Positions 1 to 7,181 of a stretch of 10,945 bases of DNA are shown here, in pieces. Source of the stretch: Asticcacaulis sp. UBA2476 (GTDB taxonomy: Bacteria; Pseudomonadota; Alphaproteobacteria; Caulobacterales; Caulobacteraceae); the NCBI GenBank assembly GCA_002342035.1, contig DDPE01000072.1:1-10945 (forward strand), read 5' to 3'. The notes under the pieces are model-generated. The model saw only the letters and a program-made list of their open reading frames with translations. It had not been told where the DNA came from and did no database searches. Both the position numbers and the translations under genes were made by a program. Positions within the stretch are counted from its first letter, which is position 1, and the number at the start of each line of letters is the position of its first letter.

Positions 1-1506
1 GACGGCTGCCTGATGGAAGGCGTGTCGCACGAAGCCATTTCGCTGGCCGGACGGCTGAAGCTCAATAAGCTGATCGTGTTGTGGGACGATAACAACGTCA
101 CTATCGACGGCGTGGCCACCATTGCCGAAACCGGCGATCAACTGGCGCGCTTTAAGGCCGCCGGCTGGGCCGTCAAGGCCGTTGACGGCCATGATCACGG
201 CAAAATCGCCGCCGCCCTGCGCTGGGCGACGCAGCAATCAAAGCCGGTCATGATCGCGTGCAAGACCAAGATTTCCAAAGGCGCAGGCCCCAAGGAAGGC
301 GATCCCCATTCCCACGGCTATACTCTGTTTGATTCCGACATCGAACTGGCGCGCAAAGCGATGGGCTGGGAAGCCGAATCCTTCACCGTGCCATCGCCGA
401 TCAAGAAGGCCTGGGAAGCCGCCGCCCGTAAGGCCGCTCGTCCGCGCAAGGACTGGGATGCCAAGCTGAAAGGCCACGCCCACGCCGCCGACTTCAAACG
501 CGCCATGAACGGCGAACTGCCCGCCAACGCTTTTGACGCGCTCGATGCCCACATTAAACAGGCGCTTGAGATCAAACCCGCTGACGCCACGCGCTCGGCC
601 TCCGGTGCCGCTTTAGGCCAACTGGTGCCACACATTGACGACATGGTCGGCGGTTCGGCTGACCTGACCGGCTCCAACAACACCTTCGTCAAGGGCATGA
701 CGGCTTACGATACCGAAAACTACGGTGGCCGCTATGTCCACTATGGTGTGCGCGAATTCGGCATGTCGGCGGCTATGAACGGCATGGCGCTGCACGGCGG
801 CGTTATCCCCTATTCCGGCACCTTCTTTGTGTTCTCTGACTACAGCCGTCCGGCCATTCGTCTGGGCGCGCTGATGGGCATCCGCACCATCAACGTCCTG
901 ACCCACGATTCTATCGGTGTTGGTGAAGACGGCCCGACTCACCAGCCGGTCGAGCATCTGGCGTCGTTCCGCGCCATGCCGAACCTTCTGGTCTTCCGCC
1001 CGGCCGATGTGGTCGAAGCCGCCGAATGTTGGAAAGCCGCGCTGAAATCAACCACCACGCCGTCGCTGATGGTGCTGTCGCGTCAAAAGGTGCCCGCCGC
1101 CCGTGAAAGCGGTGACAACCTGTCGGCCAAGGGTGCCTATGAGATCCGTTCCGCGTCTTCGGAAGCTAAGGTCTCGATCTTCGCGTCCGGCACCGAAGTC
1201 TCGGTCGCCATCGCCGCCCAGAAAGAGCTTGAGGCCCAAGGCGTTGCGACCCGCGTCGTCTCGACCCCATGCTGGGAACTGTTCGATGCGCAGGACGACG
1301 CCTATAAGGCCTCAGTCATCGGCACCACCCCGGTCAATGTCGCCGTCGAAGCCGCGGTATCATTGGGCTGGGAAAAGTTTATCGGTAAGGACGGTATTTT
1401 TGTCGGCATGACCTCTTTCGGGGCATCCGCACCGCAGGATGTGCTCTATAAACAATTTGGCATCACCAAAGAAGCTGTGGTCGAAAAAGCGCTGGCCGCT
1501 TTATAA
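1..1506 (+). CDS. tkt: Transketolase, 5'-truncated by the window edge
   Basis: Thiamine-diphosphate enzyme of the non-oxidative pentose phosphate pathway; it moves two-carbon units between ketose and aldose phosphates in the cytoplasm. The frame is open from base 1 (DGCLMEGVSHEA), so the first in-frame ATG at 13 is internal. About 501 residues are visible against a usual 650-670, so roughly 155 N-terminal residues are missing. Visible residues 1-32 are most of the ThDP/Mg motif, starting just after the first Gly of GDG and ending with the NN pair at 31-32. SADLTGSNN starts near residue 219. Y-G-V-REFGM follows, with E252 the likely catalytic glutamate. THDSIGVGEDGPTHQP starts near residue 301, and the C-terminal domain is complete to the TAA at 1504. 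No frameshift is seen. A strong terminator follows, so it is not co-transcribed with the cold-shock gene. Family assignment is essentially certain. Confidence 0.97.
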   Translation, partial: DGCLMEGVSHEAISLAGRLKLNKLIVLWDDNNVTIDGVATIAETGDQLARFKAAGWAVKAVDGHDHGKIAAALRWATQQSKPVMIACKTKISKGAGPKEGDPHSHGYTLFDSDIELARKAMGWEAESFTVPSPIKKAWEAAARKAARPRKDWDAKLKGHAHAADFKRAMNGELPANAFDALDAHIKQALEIKPADATRSASGAALGQLVPHIDDMVGGSADLTGSNNTFVKGMTAYDTENYGGRYVHYGVREFGMSAAMNGMALHGGVIPYSGTFFVFSDYSRPAIRLGALMGIRTINVLTHDSIGVGEDGPTHQPVEHLASFRAMPNLLVFRPADVVEAAECWKAALKSTTTPSLMVLSRQKVPAARESGDNLSAKGAYEIRSASSEAKVSIFASGTEVSVAIAAQKELEAQGVATRVVSTPCWELFDAQDDAYKASVIGTTPVNVAVEAAVSLGWEKFIGKDGIFVGMTSFGASAPQDVLYKQFGITKEAVVEKALAAL

Positions 1507-1526
1507 GCCTACTGAATCTGTTGAAT

Positions 1527-1564
1527 AAAAAAGCGCGGACGGCCTTTGCCGTTCGTGCTTTTTT
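1527..1564 (+). terminator. Rho-independent terminator after transketolase
   Basis: A run of six A and GC (1527-1534), then GCGGACGGC, a CTTT loop, GCCGTTCGT and GC followed by six T (1559-1564). The arms pair over about 11 bases with G-U wobbles, plus A-T extension into the flanking A and T tracts. It lies 20 bases after the stop codon. The A/T tracts on both sides might let it work in both directions, but no minus-strand gene is seen nearby. Confidence 0.9.
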
Positions 1565-1607
1565 ATGGCCAATGACAAATAGATAAAAAACCACATGGCT
1601 TATTAAT

Positions 1608-1634
1608 TTGACCTTATGGATTTAAAGCTATACA
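1608..1634 (+). promoter_or_regulatory. Candidate housekeeping promoter of the cold-shock gene
   Basis: TTGACCT (1608-1614), 12 bases, then GCTATACA (1627-1634). This fits the known Caulobacter housekeeping pattern TTGACGS-N10-14-GCTANAWC, with GCTANA fully matched. Transcription would start near 1641, giving a leader of about 145 bases before the ATG at 1787. Long leaders are typical of cold-shock mRNAs. The rest of 1565-1786 holds no convincing ORF, only the leader hairpin listed separately. Confidence 0.6.
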
Positions 1635-1673
1635 AGGGGCCTTCGATCTATAACTTGTCTGCTAATTTGTTTT

Positions 1674-1695
1674 TGCGGTTTCACTAAAAACCGTA
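1674..1695 (+). promoter_or_regulatory. Stem-loop in the predicted cold-shock mRNA leader
   Basis: TGCGGTTT (1674-1681) pairs with AAACCGTA (1688-1695) across a CACTAA loop: 8 base pairs with one G-U. No T tract follows, so it is not a terminator. It lies about 35 bases downstream of the predicted transcription start and could take part in temperature-dependent leader folding. That role is inferred only from position. Confidence 0.4.
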
Positions 1696-1786
1696 TCGGC
1701 GAACTTCCATTCAATTATCGAAACGAGCGAGGCACGACGCGATTTTGCGGATGTGCGTATAAACACTGTCATTGAAAGGGTTCGTC

Positions 1787-1996
1787 ATGAGCACAGGCAC
1801 AGTAAAATGGTTCAACGCCACCAAGGGTTACGGTTTTATCGCCCCTGAAGACGGTTCGAACGACATCTTCGTTCACATCTCGGCCGTTGAGCGCGCGGGT
1901 TTCCGCAGCCTTAACGAAGGTCAAAAGCTGTCTTACGAGCTGGCTCGCGATCCTAAGTCCGGCAAGATGTCGGCTGAGAAGCTGGAAAACGCATAA
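1787..1996 (+). CDS. Cold-shock protein, CspA family (69 aa)
   Basis: Small single-stranded nucleic-acid-binding protein with one OB-fold cold-shock domain, acting as an RNA chaperone in the cytoplasm. It opens MSTGTVKWFN. The RNP1-type motif KGYGFI is at 13-18 and the RNP2-type motif DIFVHI at 26-31. The length (69 aa) is normal for the family, and the C-terminal strand SAEKLENA is intact. The ATG at 1787 is preferred over an upstream in-frame TTG at 1772: an AAAGGG Shine-Dalgarno (1775-1780) sits 6 bases before the ATG, and the family normally begins at M-x-TGTVKWF. It is probably monocistronic, with its own promoter candidate, long leader and terminator. Which csp paralogue it is, and whether it is cold-induced, cannot be told from the window. 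Confidence 0.95.
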   Translation: MSTGTVKWFNATKGYGFIAPEDGSNDIFVHISAVERAGFRSLNEGQKLSYELARDPKSGKMSAEKLENA

Positions 1997-2010
1997 GCTT
2001 TTAAAAGCTT
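1995..2010. repeat. Perfect 16-base palindrome at the end of the cold-shock gene
   Basis: AAGCTTTTAAAAGCTT is its own reverse complement and overlaps the last two bases of the stop codon (1994-1996). It sits 10 bases before the terminator stem. Being AT-rich with no central loop, it is a weak RNA hairpin. It could be a protein site, an mRNA 3'-end element, or chance. Confidence 0.5.
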
Positions 2011-2020
2011 AGATGTTTCG

Positions 2021-2054
2021 AAAAAGGCCGCACCTTCGGGAGCGGCCTTTTTTT
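2021..2054 (+). terminator. Rho-independent terminator after the cold-shock gene
   Basis: AAAAAGGCCGC (2021-2031), loop ACCTTCGGGA, then GCGGCC followed by seven T (2042-2054). The GC core pairs GGCCGC with GCGGCC perfectly, extended by A-T pairs. Strong and unambiguous. Confidence 0.93.
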
Positions 2055-2079
2055 ATTGCCATGCTAACGGTTATGGCGC

Positions 2080-2107
2080 TTGAAAAAATATCGTTTGAAA
2101 CTATCAT
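2080..2107 (+). promoter_or_regulatory. Weak promoter candidate for the YitT-type gene
   Basis: TTGAAA (2080-2085), 16 bases, TATCAT (2102-2107), in the AT-rich 92-base gap after the cold-shock terminator. A promoter is expected here because the upstream terminator isolates this gene, but the match is only moderate. Confidence 0.35.
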
Positions 2108-2146
2108 TCCGCGCAACAACTCACCTAAATATAAGCGCGCCACGAT

Positions 2147-2821
2147 ATGACCTTCAGCCTTCGCTCCTTTTTGCCGAAAGATTTATCCCGATCGTCGGCT
2201 ATCCTGGACGATCAGGGGCTGAAAGCTCAGGCCAAACACACCCTGTTTGAAGACATCTATGCCTTCGCCATTGGCTGCTCGTTCATAGCGCTGGGGCTGG
2301 TGCTGCTTAAGACGGCGGGGCTGGTGACCGGCGGCGTGGCCGGGATCGCCCTTTTGGTATCCTATCTGATCCCGGCGCCAGTGGGCCTTTTGTTTACCCT
2401 GATCAATGTGCCGTTTTTTATATTTGCCCTGCTGAGCATGGGCTGGCGTTTTACGGTCAAAACGATCGTGGTCAACATCGCCATTATGGCGATGGCGGCG
2501 CTGTTTCCGCACCTGTTTACGCCCGCCCATCTTAATCCGGTTTTTGCCTCCATCTTTGGCGGGACAATTATCGGCATGGGGATTTTAGCGCTGGCCCGTC
2601 ATGGTGCAGGCGCAGGCGGCACCGGCGTATTGTCGCTCTATCTGCAAAAGACGCGCGGCATCAATGCGGGTAAGACTCAAGCGGTGTGCGACGCCCTGAT
2701 CATGACGGCTTCGGTCTTTGTGGTTAGCCCCATGAACCTGATCTATTCGGTCATCAGTGCCGCGGCCATGAGCACCGTCATGATGACCTACCATAAGCCC
2801 CAGCGCTATCTTGGTCACTAA
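2147..2821 (+). CDS. YitT-family (DUF161-type) inner-membrane protein (224 aa)
   Basis: Polytopic membrane protein of unknown function. After a hydrophilic N-terminus (1-34), hydrophobic segments lie at roughly 35-55, 61-74, 78-97, 104-120, 133-150 and 178-214 (the last may be two helices). The family look comes from two glycine-rich stretches: TGGVAGIALL (61-70), right after the first helix, and GGTGVLSLYLQ (157-167), just before the last ones. The C-terminal DUF2179 domain of many Firmicutes relatives is absent, as in many shorter proteobacterial members. The ATG at 2147 is the first plausible start, but no clear Shine-Dalgarno precedes it. Only 42 bases separate it from the methyltransferase gene, so co-transcription is possible. 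Some relatives are loosely linked to transport, but no substrate can be assigned. The family call rests on motif and topology recall. Confidence 0.75.
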   Translation: MTFSLRSFLPKDLSRSSAILDDQGLKAQAKHTLFEDIYAFAIGCSFIALGLVLLKTAGLVTGGVAGIALLVSYLIPAPVGLLFTLINVPFFIFALLSMGWRFTVKTIVVNIAIMAMAALFPHLFTPAHLNPVFASIFGGTIIGMGILALARHGAGAGGTGVLSLYLQKTRGINAGKTQAVCDALIMTASVFVVSPMNLIYSVISAAAMSTVMMTYHKPQRYLGH

Positions 2822-2843
2822 TCCGGGCTATTAATTTCCAGCC

Positions 2844-2858
2844 CCCTATGCCATAGGG
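2844..2858. promoter_or_regulatory. 15-base dyad covering the methyltransferase ribosome binding site
   Basis: CCCTATG (2844-2850), one central C, CATAGGG (2852-2858): perfect 7-base arms. In RNA the likely form is a 5-bp stem CCCTA/TAGGG with a TGCCA loop. The AGGG at 2855-2858 is the only Shine-Dalgarno-like sequence before the ATG at 2864, so the hairpin would bury it. As DNA it could equally be an operator. Confidence 0.5.
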
Positions 2859-2863
2859 CGCGC

Positions 2864-4000
2864 ATGATGAATGATCCTGTTTTAGATACCCTCGCCCTGC
2901 CGCTTAATGATGGCCTTGTTGATCTGCCTGCGGACGGCAAAGCTTTGTTCCTGCGGGCGCGGTCTGGTTTGGCCCTGCGCGATTACCGCGCGCAGCTAGT
3001 ATGCGAGCAGAGCTTTAAACCGGCGCTGGACGCCCTGACGCAGCAGGGCTTTAGCGCCCGTCCCGCAGATGATGACGCGCTCTACCCCCTGACGCTGGTC
3101 CTGCCGCCGCGTCAGCGTGACGAATACCGTGCCCTGCTGGCCCGCGCGGTGCTGTGTACAACGGACGGCGGTATTGTCATGGCATCAGTATCCAATCTGG
3201 AAGGCGCCAAGACCGTTGAGGGCGACCTTAAGGCCTTGACCGGTGATATCTCCAACCTGTCGAAACACAAATGCCGCGTATTCTGGGCGCGCATAAACGC
3301 CGGTAAACTCAATCGCGATCTGATTGACGCCTGGTCGAAACTCGATGCCGTGCGCCCGATTGAGGGCGGTCGGTTCCTAAGCCGCCCCGGCCTGTTTGCC
3401 TGGGATCGGATCGATGCGGGCTCAAAACTGTTGGTGCAAAACCTGCCGCCATTGAGCGGCCACGGCGCGGATCTGGGGGCCGGATTTGGCTACCTGACCG
3501 CAGAGATCATGGCCCGCAATGCGGCGGTTGCCAAAATGGAGGTGTTTGAGGCCGAACAGCGCGCGCTAGAGTTGGCGCGTCAGAACCTCACAGGCTTAGC
3601 CTTGGATTACCACTGGCAGGATGTCACCTCTGGTATCGGCGGCGAGTTTGATTTTATCGTCTCCAACCCGCCGTTCCATATCGACCGCGCCGATAAGCAC
3701 GATCTGGGTAAGGCGTTTATCCGCTCCGCCGCCGCAGCATTGAAGCCCAAGGGCGCGTTCTACATGGTCGCCAACCGGCATTTGCCCTATGAAGAGACTC
3801 TCAAAACCGCGTTCAAGGTGGTGAAGATACTGGCCGACGATGGGGCCTATAAGGTGTTTGAAGCATCCTCAATGAGTGAGGCGCCAGTAAAGAAAAAACC
3901 CCGTAGACATGAGACTTCCGAGGATAAAAAATTCTCAAAGCGCGATGTGCCAGACACTAAAAAGGCCTCACAAGGCGAAACCTTAAGGCGCAGATCCTGA
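2864..4000 (+). CDS. Class I SAM-dependent rRNA guanine-N2 methyltransferase, RsmC-like (378 aa)
   Basis: Probably methylates a guanine N2 in ribosomal RNA; the RsmC family makes m2G1207 in 16S rRNA, and the related RlmG acts on 23S. The architecture is the two-domain RsmC type: a degenerate N-terminal methyltransferase-like half (about 1-160) and a catalytic C-terminal half. The linker FLSRPGLFAWDRID is at 171-184, SAM motif I DLGAGFGYL at 203-211 and catalytic motif NPPF at 268-271. The last 40 or so residues (from about 339) form a very basic tail (VKKKPRRHE, DKKFSKR, LRRRS), suited to RNA binding but beyond the core fold. The ATG at 2864 (a second follows at 2867) has AGGG five bases upstream, inside a dyad. 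The stop overlaps the next start as TGATG, indicating translational coupling to the pseudouridine synthase. The exact target base is uncertain. Confidence 0.85.
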   Translation: MMNDPVLDTLALPLNDGLVDLPADGKALFLRARSGLALRDYRAQLVCEQSFKPALDALTQQGFSARPADDDALYPLTLVLPPRQRDEYRALLARAVLCTTDGGIVMASVSNLEGAKTVEGDLKALTGDISNLSKHKCRVFWARINAGKLNRDLIDAWSKLDAVRPIEGGRFLSRPGLFAWDRIDAGSKLLVQNLPPLSGHGADLGAGFGYLTAEIMARNAAVAKMEVFEAEQRALELARQNLTGLALDYHWQDVTSGIGGEFDFIVSNPPFHIDRADKHDLGKAFIRSAAAALKPKGAFYMVANRHLPYEETLKTAFKVVKILADDGAYKVFEASSMSEAPVKKKPRRHETSEDKKFSKRDVPDTKKASQGETLRRRS

Positions 4001-4707
4001 TGCGCCTCGTGAAACACCTCGCCAATCTGGGCTATGGCTCGCGCAAGGATGTGCAGAAACTGATCCGTATGGGCGTGTTCACCGATGCGGACGGTGGGCG
4101 CTTAAGCGATGACGCCAAAATCGCCCACGACGATATCCGCTACAAAGGCCGCCCGCTCGATCCCGATCATGGCGTGGTGCTGCTGATGCACAAACCGACC
4201 GGCTATGTCTGCTCTACCAAGGACACCGGCCAGTTGGTCTATGAGCTCTTGCCCTCCCGCTTTGGAGAGCGCAAGCCGGTTTTGTCGACCATCGGACGGC
4301 TGGACGCCAACACATCGGGGCTGTTGCTGTTTACCGATGATGGCGATTTTCTGCACCGGATCATATCCCCAAAAAACCATGTCCCCAAGGTCTATGAAGT
4401 CACGCTGGCCCGCCCGCTCAACGGTCATGAAGGGGCGATATTCGAATCCGGCACCCTGTTGCTTGAGGCCGAAAAAGAGCCGCTCAAACCGGCATTCCTT
4501 GAGGTCACCGGCGAAAAAACTGCCCGGCTTACACTCTACGAAGGCCGCTATCATCAGGTGCGCCGCATGTTTGCCGCCGTGGGCAATCATGTTGAGACCC
4601 TGCACCGCGCCCGCATGGGTGAGCTAACCTTGGGTGGCCTTAAACCCGGTCAGTGGCGGGTCATGACGCCGGACGACCTGAAAAAAGTCTTACCGGAACG
4701 CATCTGA
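4000..4707 (+). CDS. rsuA: Ribosomal small-subunit pseudouridine synthase, RsuA family (235 aa)
   Basis: Isomerises a uridine to pseudouridine in rRNA; in the E. coli family member this is U516 of 16S rRNA. An S4-like RNA-binding domain covers about 1-55 (LVKHLANLGYGSRKDVQKLI). The catalytic domain has the signature GRLDANTSGLLL at 99-110 with D102 as the catalytic aspartate, LLMHKPTGYV at 61-70, and the C-terminal GRYHQVRRMFAAVGN block. Length matches RsuA (about 230 aa) and is shorter than RluB. The start overlaps the methyltransferase stop (TGATG), and no separate Shine-Dalgarno is obvious, so translation likely depends on ribosomes arriving from upstream. RluE or RluF-type 23S enzymes share the fold, so the substrate is the less certain part. 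No terminator is evident downstream. Confidence 0.87.
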   Translation: MRLVKHLANLGYGSRKDVQKLIRMGVFTDADGGRLSDDAKIAHDDIRYKGRPLDPDHGVVLLMHKPTGYVCSTKDTGQLVYELLPSRFGERKPVLSTIGRLDANTSGLLLFTDDGDFLHRIISPKNHVPKVYEVTLARPLNGHEGAIFESGTLLLEAEKEPLKPAFLEVTGEKTARLTLYEGRYHQVRRMFAAVGNHVETLHRARMGELTLGGLKPGQWRVMTPDDLKKVLPERI

Positions 4708-4736
4708 TCATGGGTTAGGCACGCCTTCGCTCTTAT

Positions 4737-4757
4737 GTTACAATTTTGAAATCTTAT
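4737..4757 (+). promoter_or_regulatory. OmpR-box-like site upstream of the response regulator gene
   Basis: GTTACAA (4737-4743) and TTGAAAT (4746-4752) then CTTAT form an AT-rich island in a GC-rich gap (4708-4823). The pattern TTAC-N4-TTGAAA resembles the E. coli OmpR sites upstream of ompF, where half-sites repeat every 10 bases. It could be an autoregulatory site 67-87 bases before the regulator ATG. Similarity was judged by eye. No convincing housekeeping promoter was found in this gap. Confidence 0.3.
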
Positions 4758-4823
4758 TGCCCCACACCACGGTCATAACCGGGAAATACACCTCCCCGAC
4801 GACCGCGAACCCACGGCAAGCAC

Positions 4824-5567
4824 ATGACCCAGACCGCTTCGGCATCCGCCTCTACCGCCACTCCGTCAGTCAAGACCTCACGCCTGCTGGTGGTCGATGA
4901 TGACCGGGAACTGCGCGACCTGATATCCGACTTTCTGGGTCAGCATGGTTTTGAGATTCATACCGCGTCCGGCGCGCGGGAAATGGATCGCGTACTGATG
5001 CGCGGCGATATTGATCTGGTGGTGCTTGATTTTATGATGCCCGGTGAAGACGGTCTGTCGATCTGTAGGCGTCTGAATGCCGCCAAGGGCCCGCCGGTGA
5101 TCATGCTCAGCGCCCGCGCCGAAGAGGTTGACCGGATCGTGGGGCTTGAACTGGGGGCCGATGATTATCTGGCCAAGCCGTTCCATCCGCGTGAACTGCT
5201 GGCGCGCATCCGTGCCATCCTGCGCCGCGGTGAGCAGGGTCCGCGTCAGGACGGCACCTCGCCCATCACGCATTTTTTTGGCTGGCAGCTTGATAATATC
5301 AAGCGCATCCTCATCCGCCCCGATGGGGTTCAGGTGGCGCTTAGCAATGCCGAGTTTGAATTGCTGCGGGTGTTCCTCGACCGTCCGGGCCGCGCCTTGA
5401 GCCGCGATCAGATTCTTGATTATCTGCACGGCCCCAATTCCGAAAGCTTTGACCGCGCCATTGATGTCCAGATCAGCCGTTTGCGGCGTAAGCTGAATGA
5501 CGACACGCAGGATGAAATCATCCGCACCATTCGCGGCATCGGCTATATGTTCAGGCCATTGAAGTAA
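4824..5567 (+). CDS. OmpR-family two-component response regulator (247 aa)
   Basis: DNA-binding transcription factor activated by phosphorylation from the adjacent kinase. An unstructured Ser/Thr/Ala-rich leader (1-18) precedes the receiver domain (about 20-135). The receiver has acidic pocket D25-D26, phospho-acceptor D69 in LVVLDFMMPGEDG, switch S96 in VIMLSARAEE and K118 in YLAKPF. After a short linker, the winged-helix effector domain (about 145-247) is complete, with the recognition-helix segment SFDRAIDVQISRLRRKL and the wing TIRGIGYMF. The C-terminus is closest to the OmpR/RstA branch by eye. The ATG at 4824 has only a poor ribosome site, but no better in-frame start keeps the whole receiver domain. 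The kinase gene follows after 9 bases. Target genes are not identifiable here; autoregulation is possible. Confidence 0.93.
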   Translation: MTQTASASASTATPSVKTSRLLVVDDDRELRDLISDFLGQHGFEIHTASGAREMDRVLMRGDIDLVVLDFMMPGEDGLSICRRLNAAKGPPVIMLSARAEEVDRIVGLELGADDYLAKPFHPRELLARIRAILRRGEQGPRQDGTSPITHFFGWQLDNIKRILIRPDGVQVALSNAEFELLRVFLDRPGRALSRDQILDYLHGPNSESFDRAIDVQISRLRRKLNDDTQDEIIRTIRGIGYMFRPLK

Positions 5568-5576
5568 CCCTTAAAT

Positions 5577-7115
5577 ATGTCCGACCTTAAGGCTGCACCG
5601 CCTAAAACCTCACGCTTTTTCCCGGACTTGCCGATCTTCTGGCAGGTGCTGGGCATGGCGTTGATGGTGCTTGTCCTGTCGCTGGCGATCAACACCCTGA
5701 TTGTGCTCAAAGCCCCGTCCCCGCCGCCGCAGGGCTATACCCTGACCGAAGCGGCGCAAGCCCTGAAGACCGGGCAGGTCAAGCTGAAAACCGGCCGCAT
5801 CCTGCGCGCCGAGACGGTGACGGAGCCACCGCCGTTTGTCGTCCGGCTCATCAACGATCCCGATCATAACCACCCTTTTGAAAGCTTTCTGAAATCTCGT
5901 CTGGCCAAGGTTCTGGGCGTGCCGGAAGCCAATATTTACGTCGATGGCCGGTTGAAATCACGCAATGGTTTCGGTGGCCCCGGCCCTCAGCGCTGGATGG
6001 CCCCCGGCCCGGAAGGGCCGCAACACAGAGCCCCGGAAGGTGGGCCAAAATTTGCGAGGCCGGATGGGCCGCCGCGTAATATGGGTTCCGATGGCCCGCG
6101 TGATAATCTCAGAATGATCGGCCCTGATTTCCGCGCATCGGAACTGCCGGAAAGCCTGAACACGCAGGTGACCTTCCCGGCCTTTCGGGCCGCATGGAAG
6201 CAAACCGATGATACCTGGCGCGTCCTGATCCCGCCGCGCCCGTTGATTGAGCCGTGGCAGAAAAACCTGCTGATCGGGTTTTTACTGACCGCGCTGGCGG
6301 TCACGCCGCTGGCCTTTTTCATGTCACGCCGCCTGACCCGCCCGATCCGCGCTCTGGCCGAAGGGGCGCGCACACTGGGCTTTGACGCAGATGCCGCCCC
6401 ACTGAAAGCGCGCGGCCCCAAGGAAGTGCGCGCCGCCACCGAAGTCCTCAATGACATGCAAGTCAGGCTCAAGAAACAGGTCGAGTCCCGCACCGCCCTG
6501 ATTGCCGCCATTGCCCACGACCTGAAAACACCGCTGGCGCGTCTGCGTCTGCGGATTGAAACCCTGCAGGAACCTGCCCGCGATAAGATCAATCAGGACA
6601 TTGCCCACATGGACAGTCTGATCAATTCCGCACTTGGGTTCGCCAGCGCTGAGAAAATGGCGCAGACCCTGACCCGGCTTGACCTGTCGTCCCTGATCGA
6701 GATCGTGTGCGAAGACAATGCCGATATTCACGACGTCACCTGCGGCGACATTGCTGAGAACATAACCGTGCTGGGCAATGACATGGCCATCCGGCGCATT
6801 GTGACCAATCTGATTGAAAATGCCTGCCGGTACGGCGACGGTTGTGAGGTGATCCTGCGGGCGCGTGAAAACATAGCCGAGGTCGTGATCCGCGACCACG
6901 GCCCCGGCATGCCGACTGAGGCGCTTGAGGCGGTGTTTGAGCCGTTCTACCGGCTGGAAACCTCCCGCAATCGCGATACCGGCGGGGCGGGTCTTGGGCT
7001 ATCGGTCGCCCGTGGCCTGACCCTGTCCATGCACGGCAGTCTGCGCCTTGAGAACCGCTACGAAGGCGCGATTTTAAGCGGTCTTGACGCCATCTTCGCC
7101 CTACCGCGTCTTTAG
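5577..7115 (+). CDS. Sensor histidine kinase, EnvZ-like layout (512 aa)
   Basis: Inner-membrane kinase expected to phosphorylate D69 of the regulator encoded just upstream. Order: cytoplasmic N-terminus (1-20), TM1 (about 21-44), periplasmic sensor region (45-228), TM2 (about 229-249), HAMP (250-302, SRRLTRPIRALAEG), dimerisation helix with H-box AIAHDLKTPLARLRLRIE (phospho-acceptor H314), and an ATPase domain with N-box NLIENACRYG (411-420), G1 RDHGPGMP (439-446), F-box FEPFYRL (454-460) and G2 GGAGLGL (469-475). All catalytic motifs are intact. The periplasmic part contains a Pro/Gly-rich stretch at about 131-175 (GGPGP, APGPEGP, DGPP, SDGP) that also carries Met, His, Arg and Trp. The ligand is unknown. 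The short spacing after the regulator argues for one operon. No terminator was recognised after the TAG at 7113-7115. Confidence 0.93.
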   Translation: MSDLKAAPPKTSRFFPDLPIFWQVLGMALMVLVLSLAINTLIVLKAPSPPPQGYTLTEAAQALKTGQVKLKTGRILRAETVTEPPPFVVRLINDPDHNHPFESFLKSRLAKVLGVPEANIYVDGRLKSRNGFGGPGPQRWMAPGPEGPQHRAPEGGPKFARPDGPPRNMGSDGPRDNLRMIGPDFRASELPESLNTQVTFPAFRAAWKQTDDTWRVLIPPRPLIEPWQKNLLIGFLLTALAVTPLAFFMSRRLTRPIRALAEGARTLGFDADAAPLKARGPKEVRAATEVLNDMQVRLKKQVESRTALIAAIAHDLKTPLARLRLRIETLQEPARDKINQDIAHMDSLINSALGFASAEKMAQTLTRLDLSSLIEIVCEDNADIHDVTCGDIAENITVLGNDMAIRRIVTNLIENACRYGDGCEVILRARENIAEVVIRDHGPGMPTEALEAVFEPFYRLETSRNRDTGGAGLGLSVARGLTLSMHGSLRLENRYEGAILSGLDAIFALPRL

Positions 7116-7181
7116 GCCGCAAGCGCGCCGGTTGAAACCCATTGATAGCGTTATCATATAGCCGTTAGGGCCGATTAGGTC

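Noticed and set aside
1..12. Transketolase starting at ATG 13
   Set aside because: The frame is open to base 1, and the ThDP-binding motif is already under way there, so the true start is outside the window.
1772..1786. TTG start five codons upstream for the cold-shock protein
   Set aside because: The Shine-Dalgarno AAAGGG lies inside this extension and is placed correctly for the ATG at 1787, which also matches the family N-terminus.
4102..4605. Minus-strand frame opposite the pseudouridine synthase
   Set aside because: A shadow of the clear RsuA-family gene; no motif of its own.
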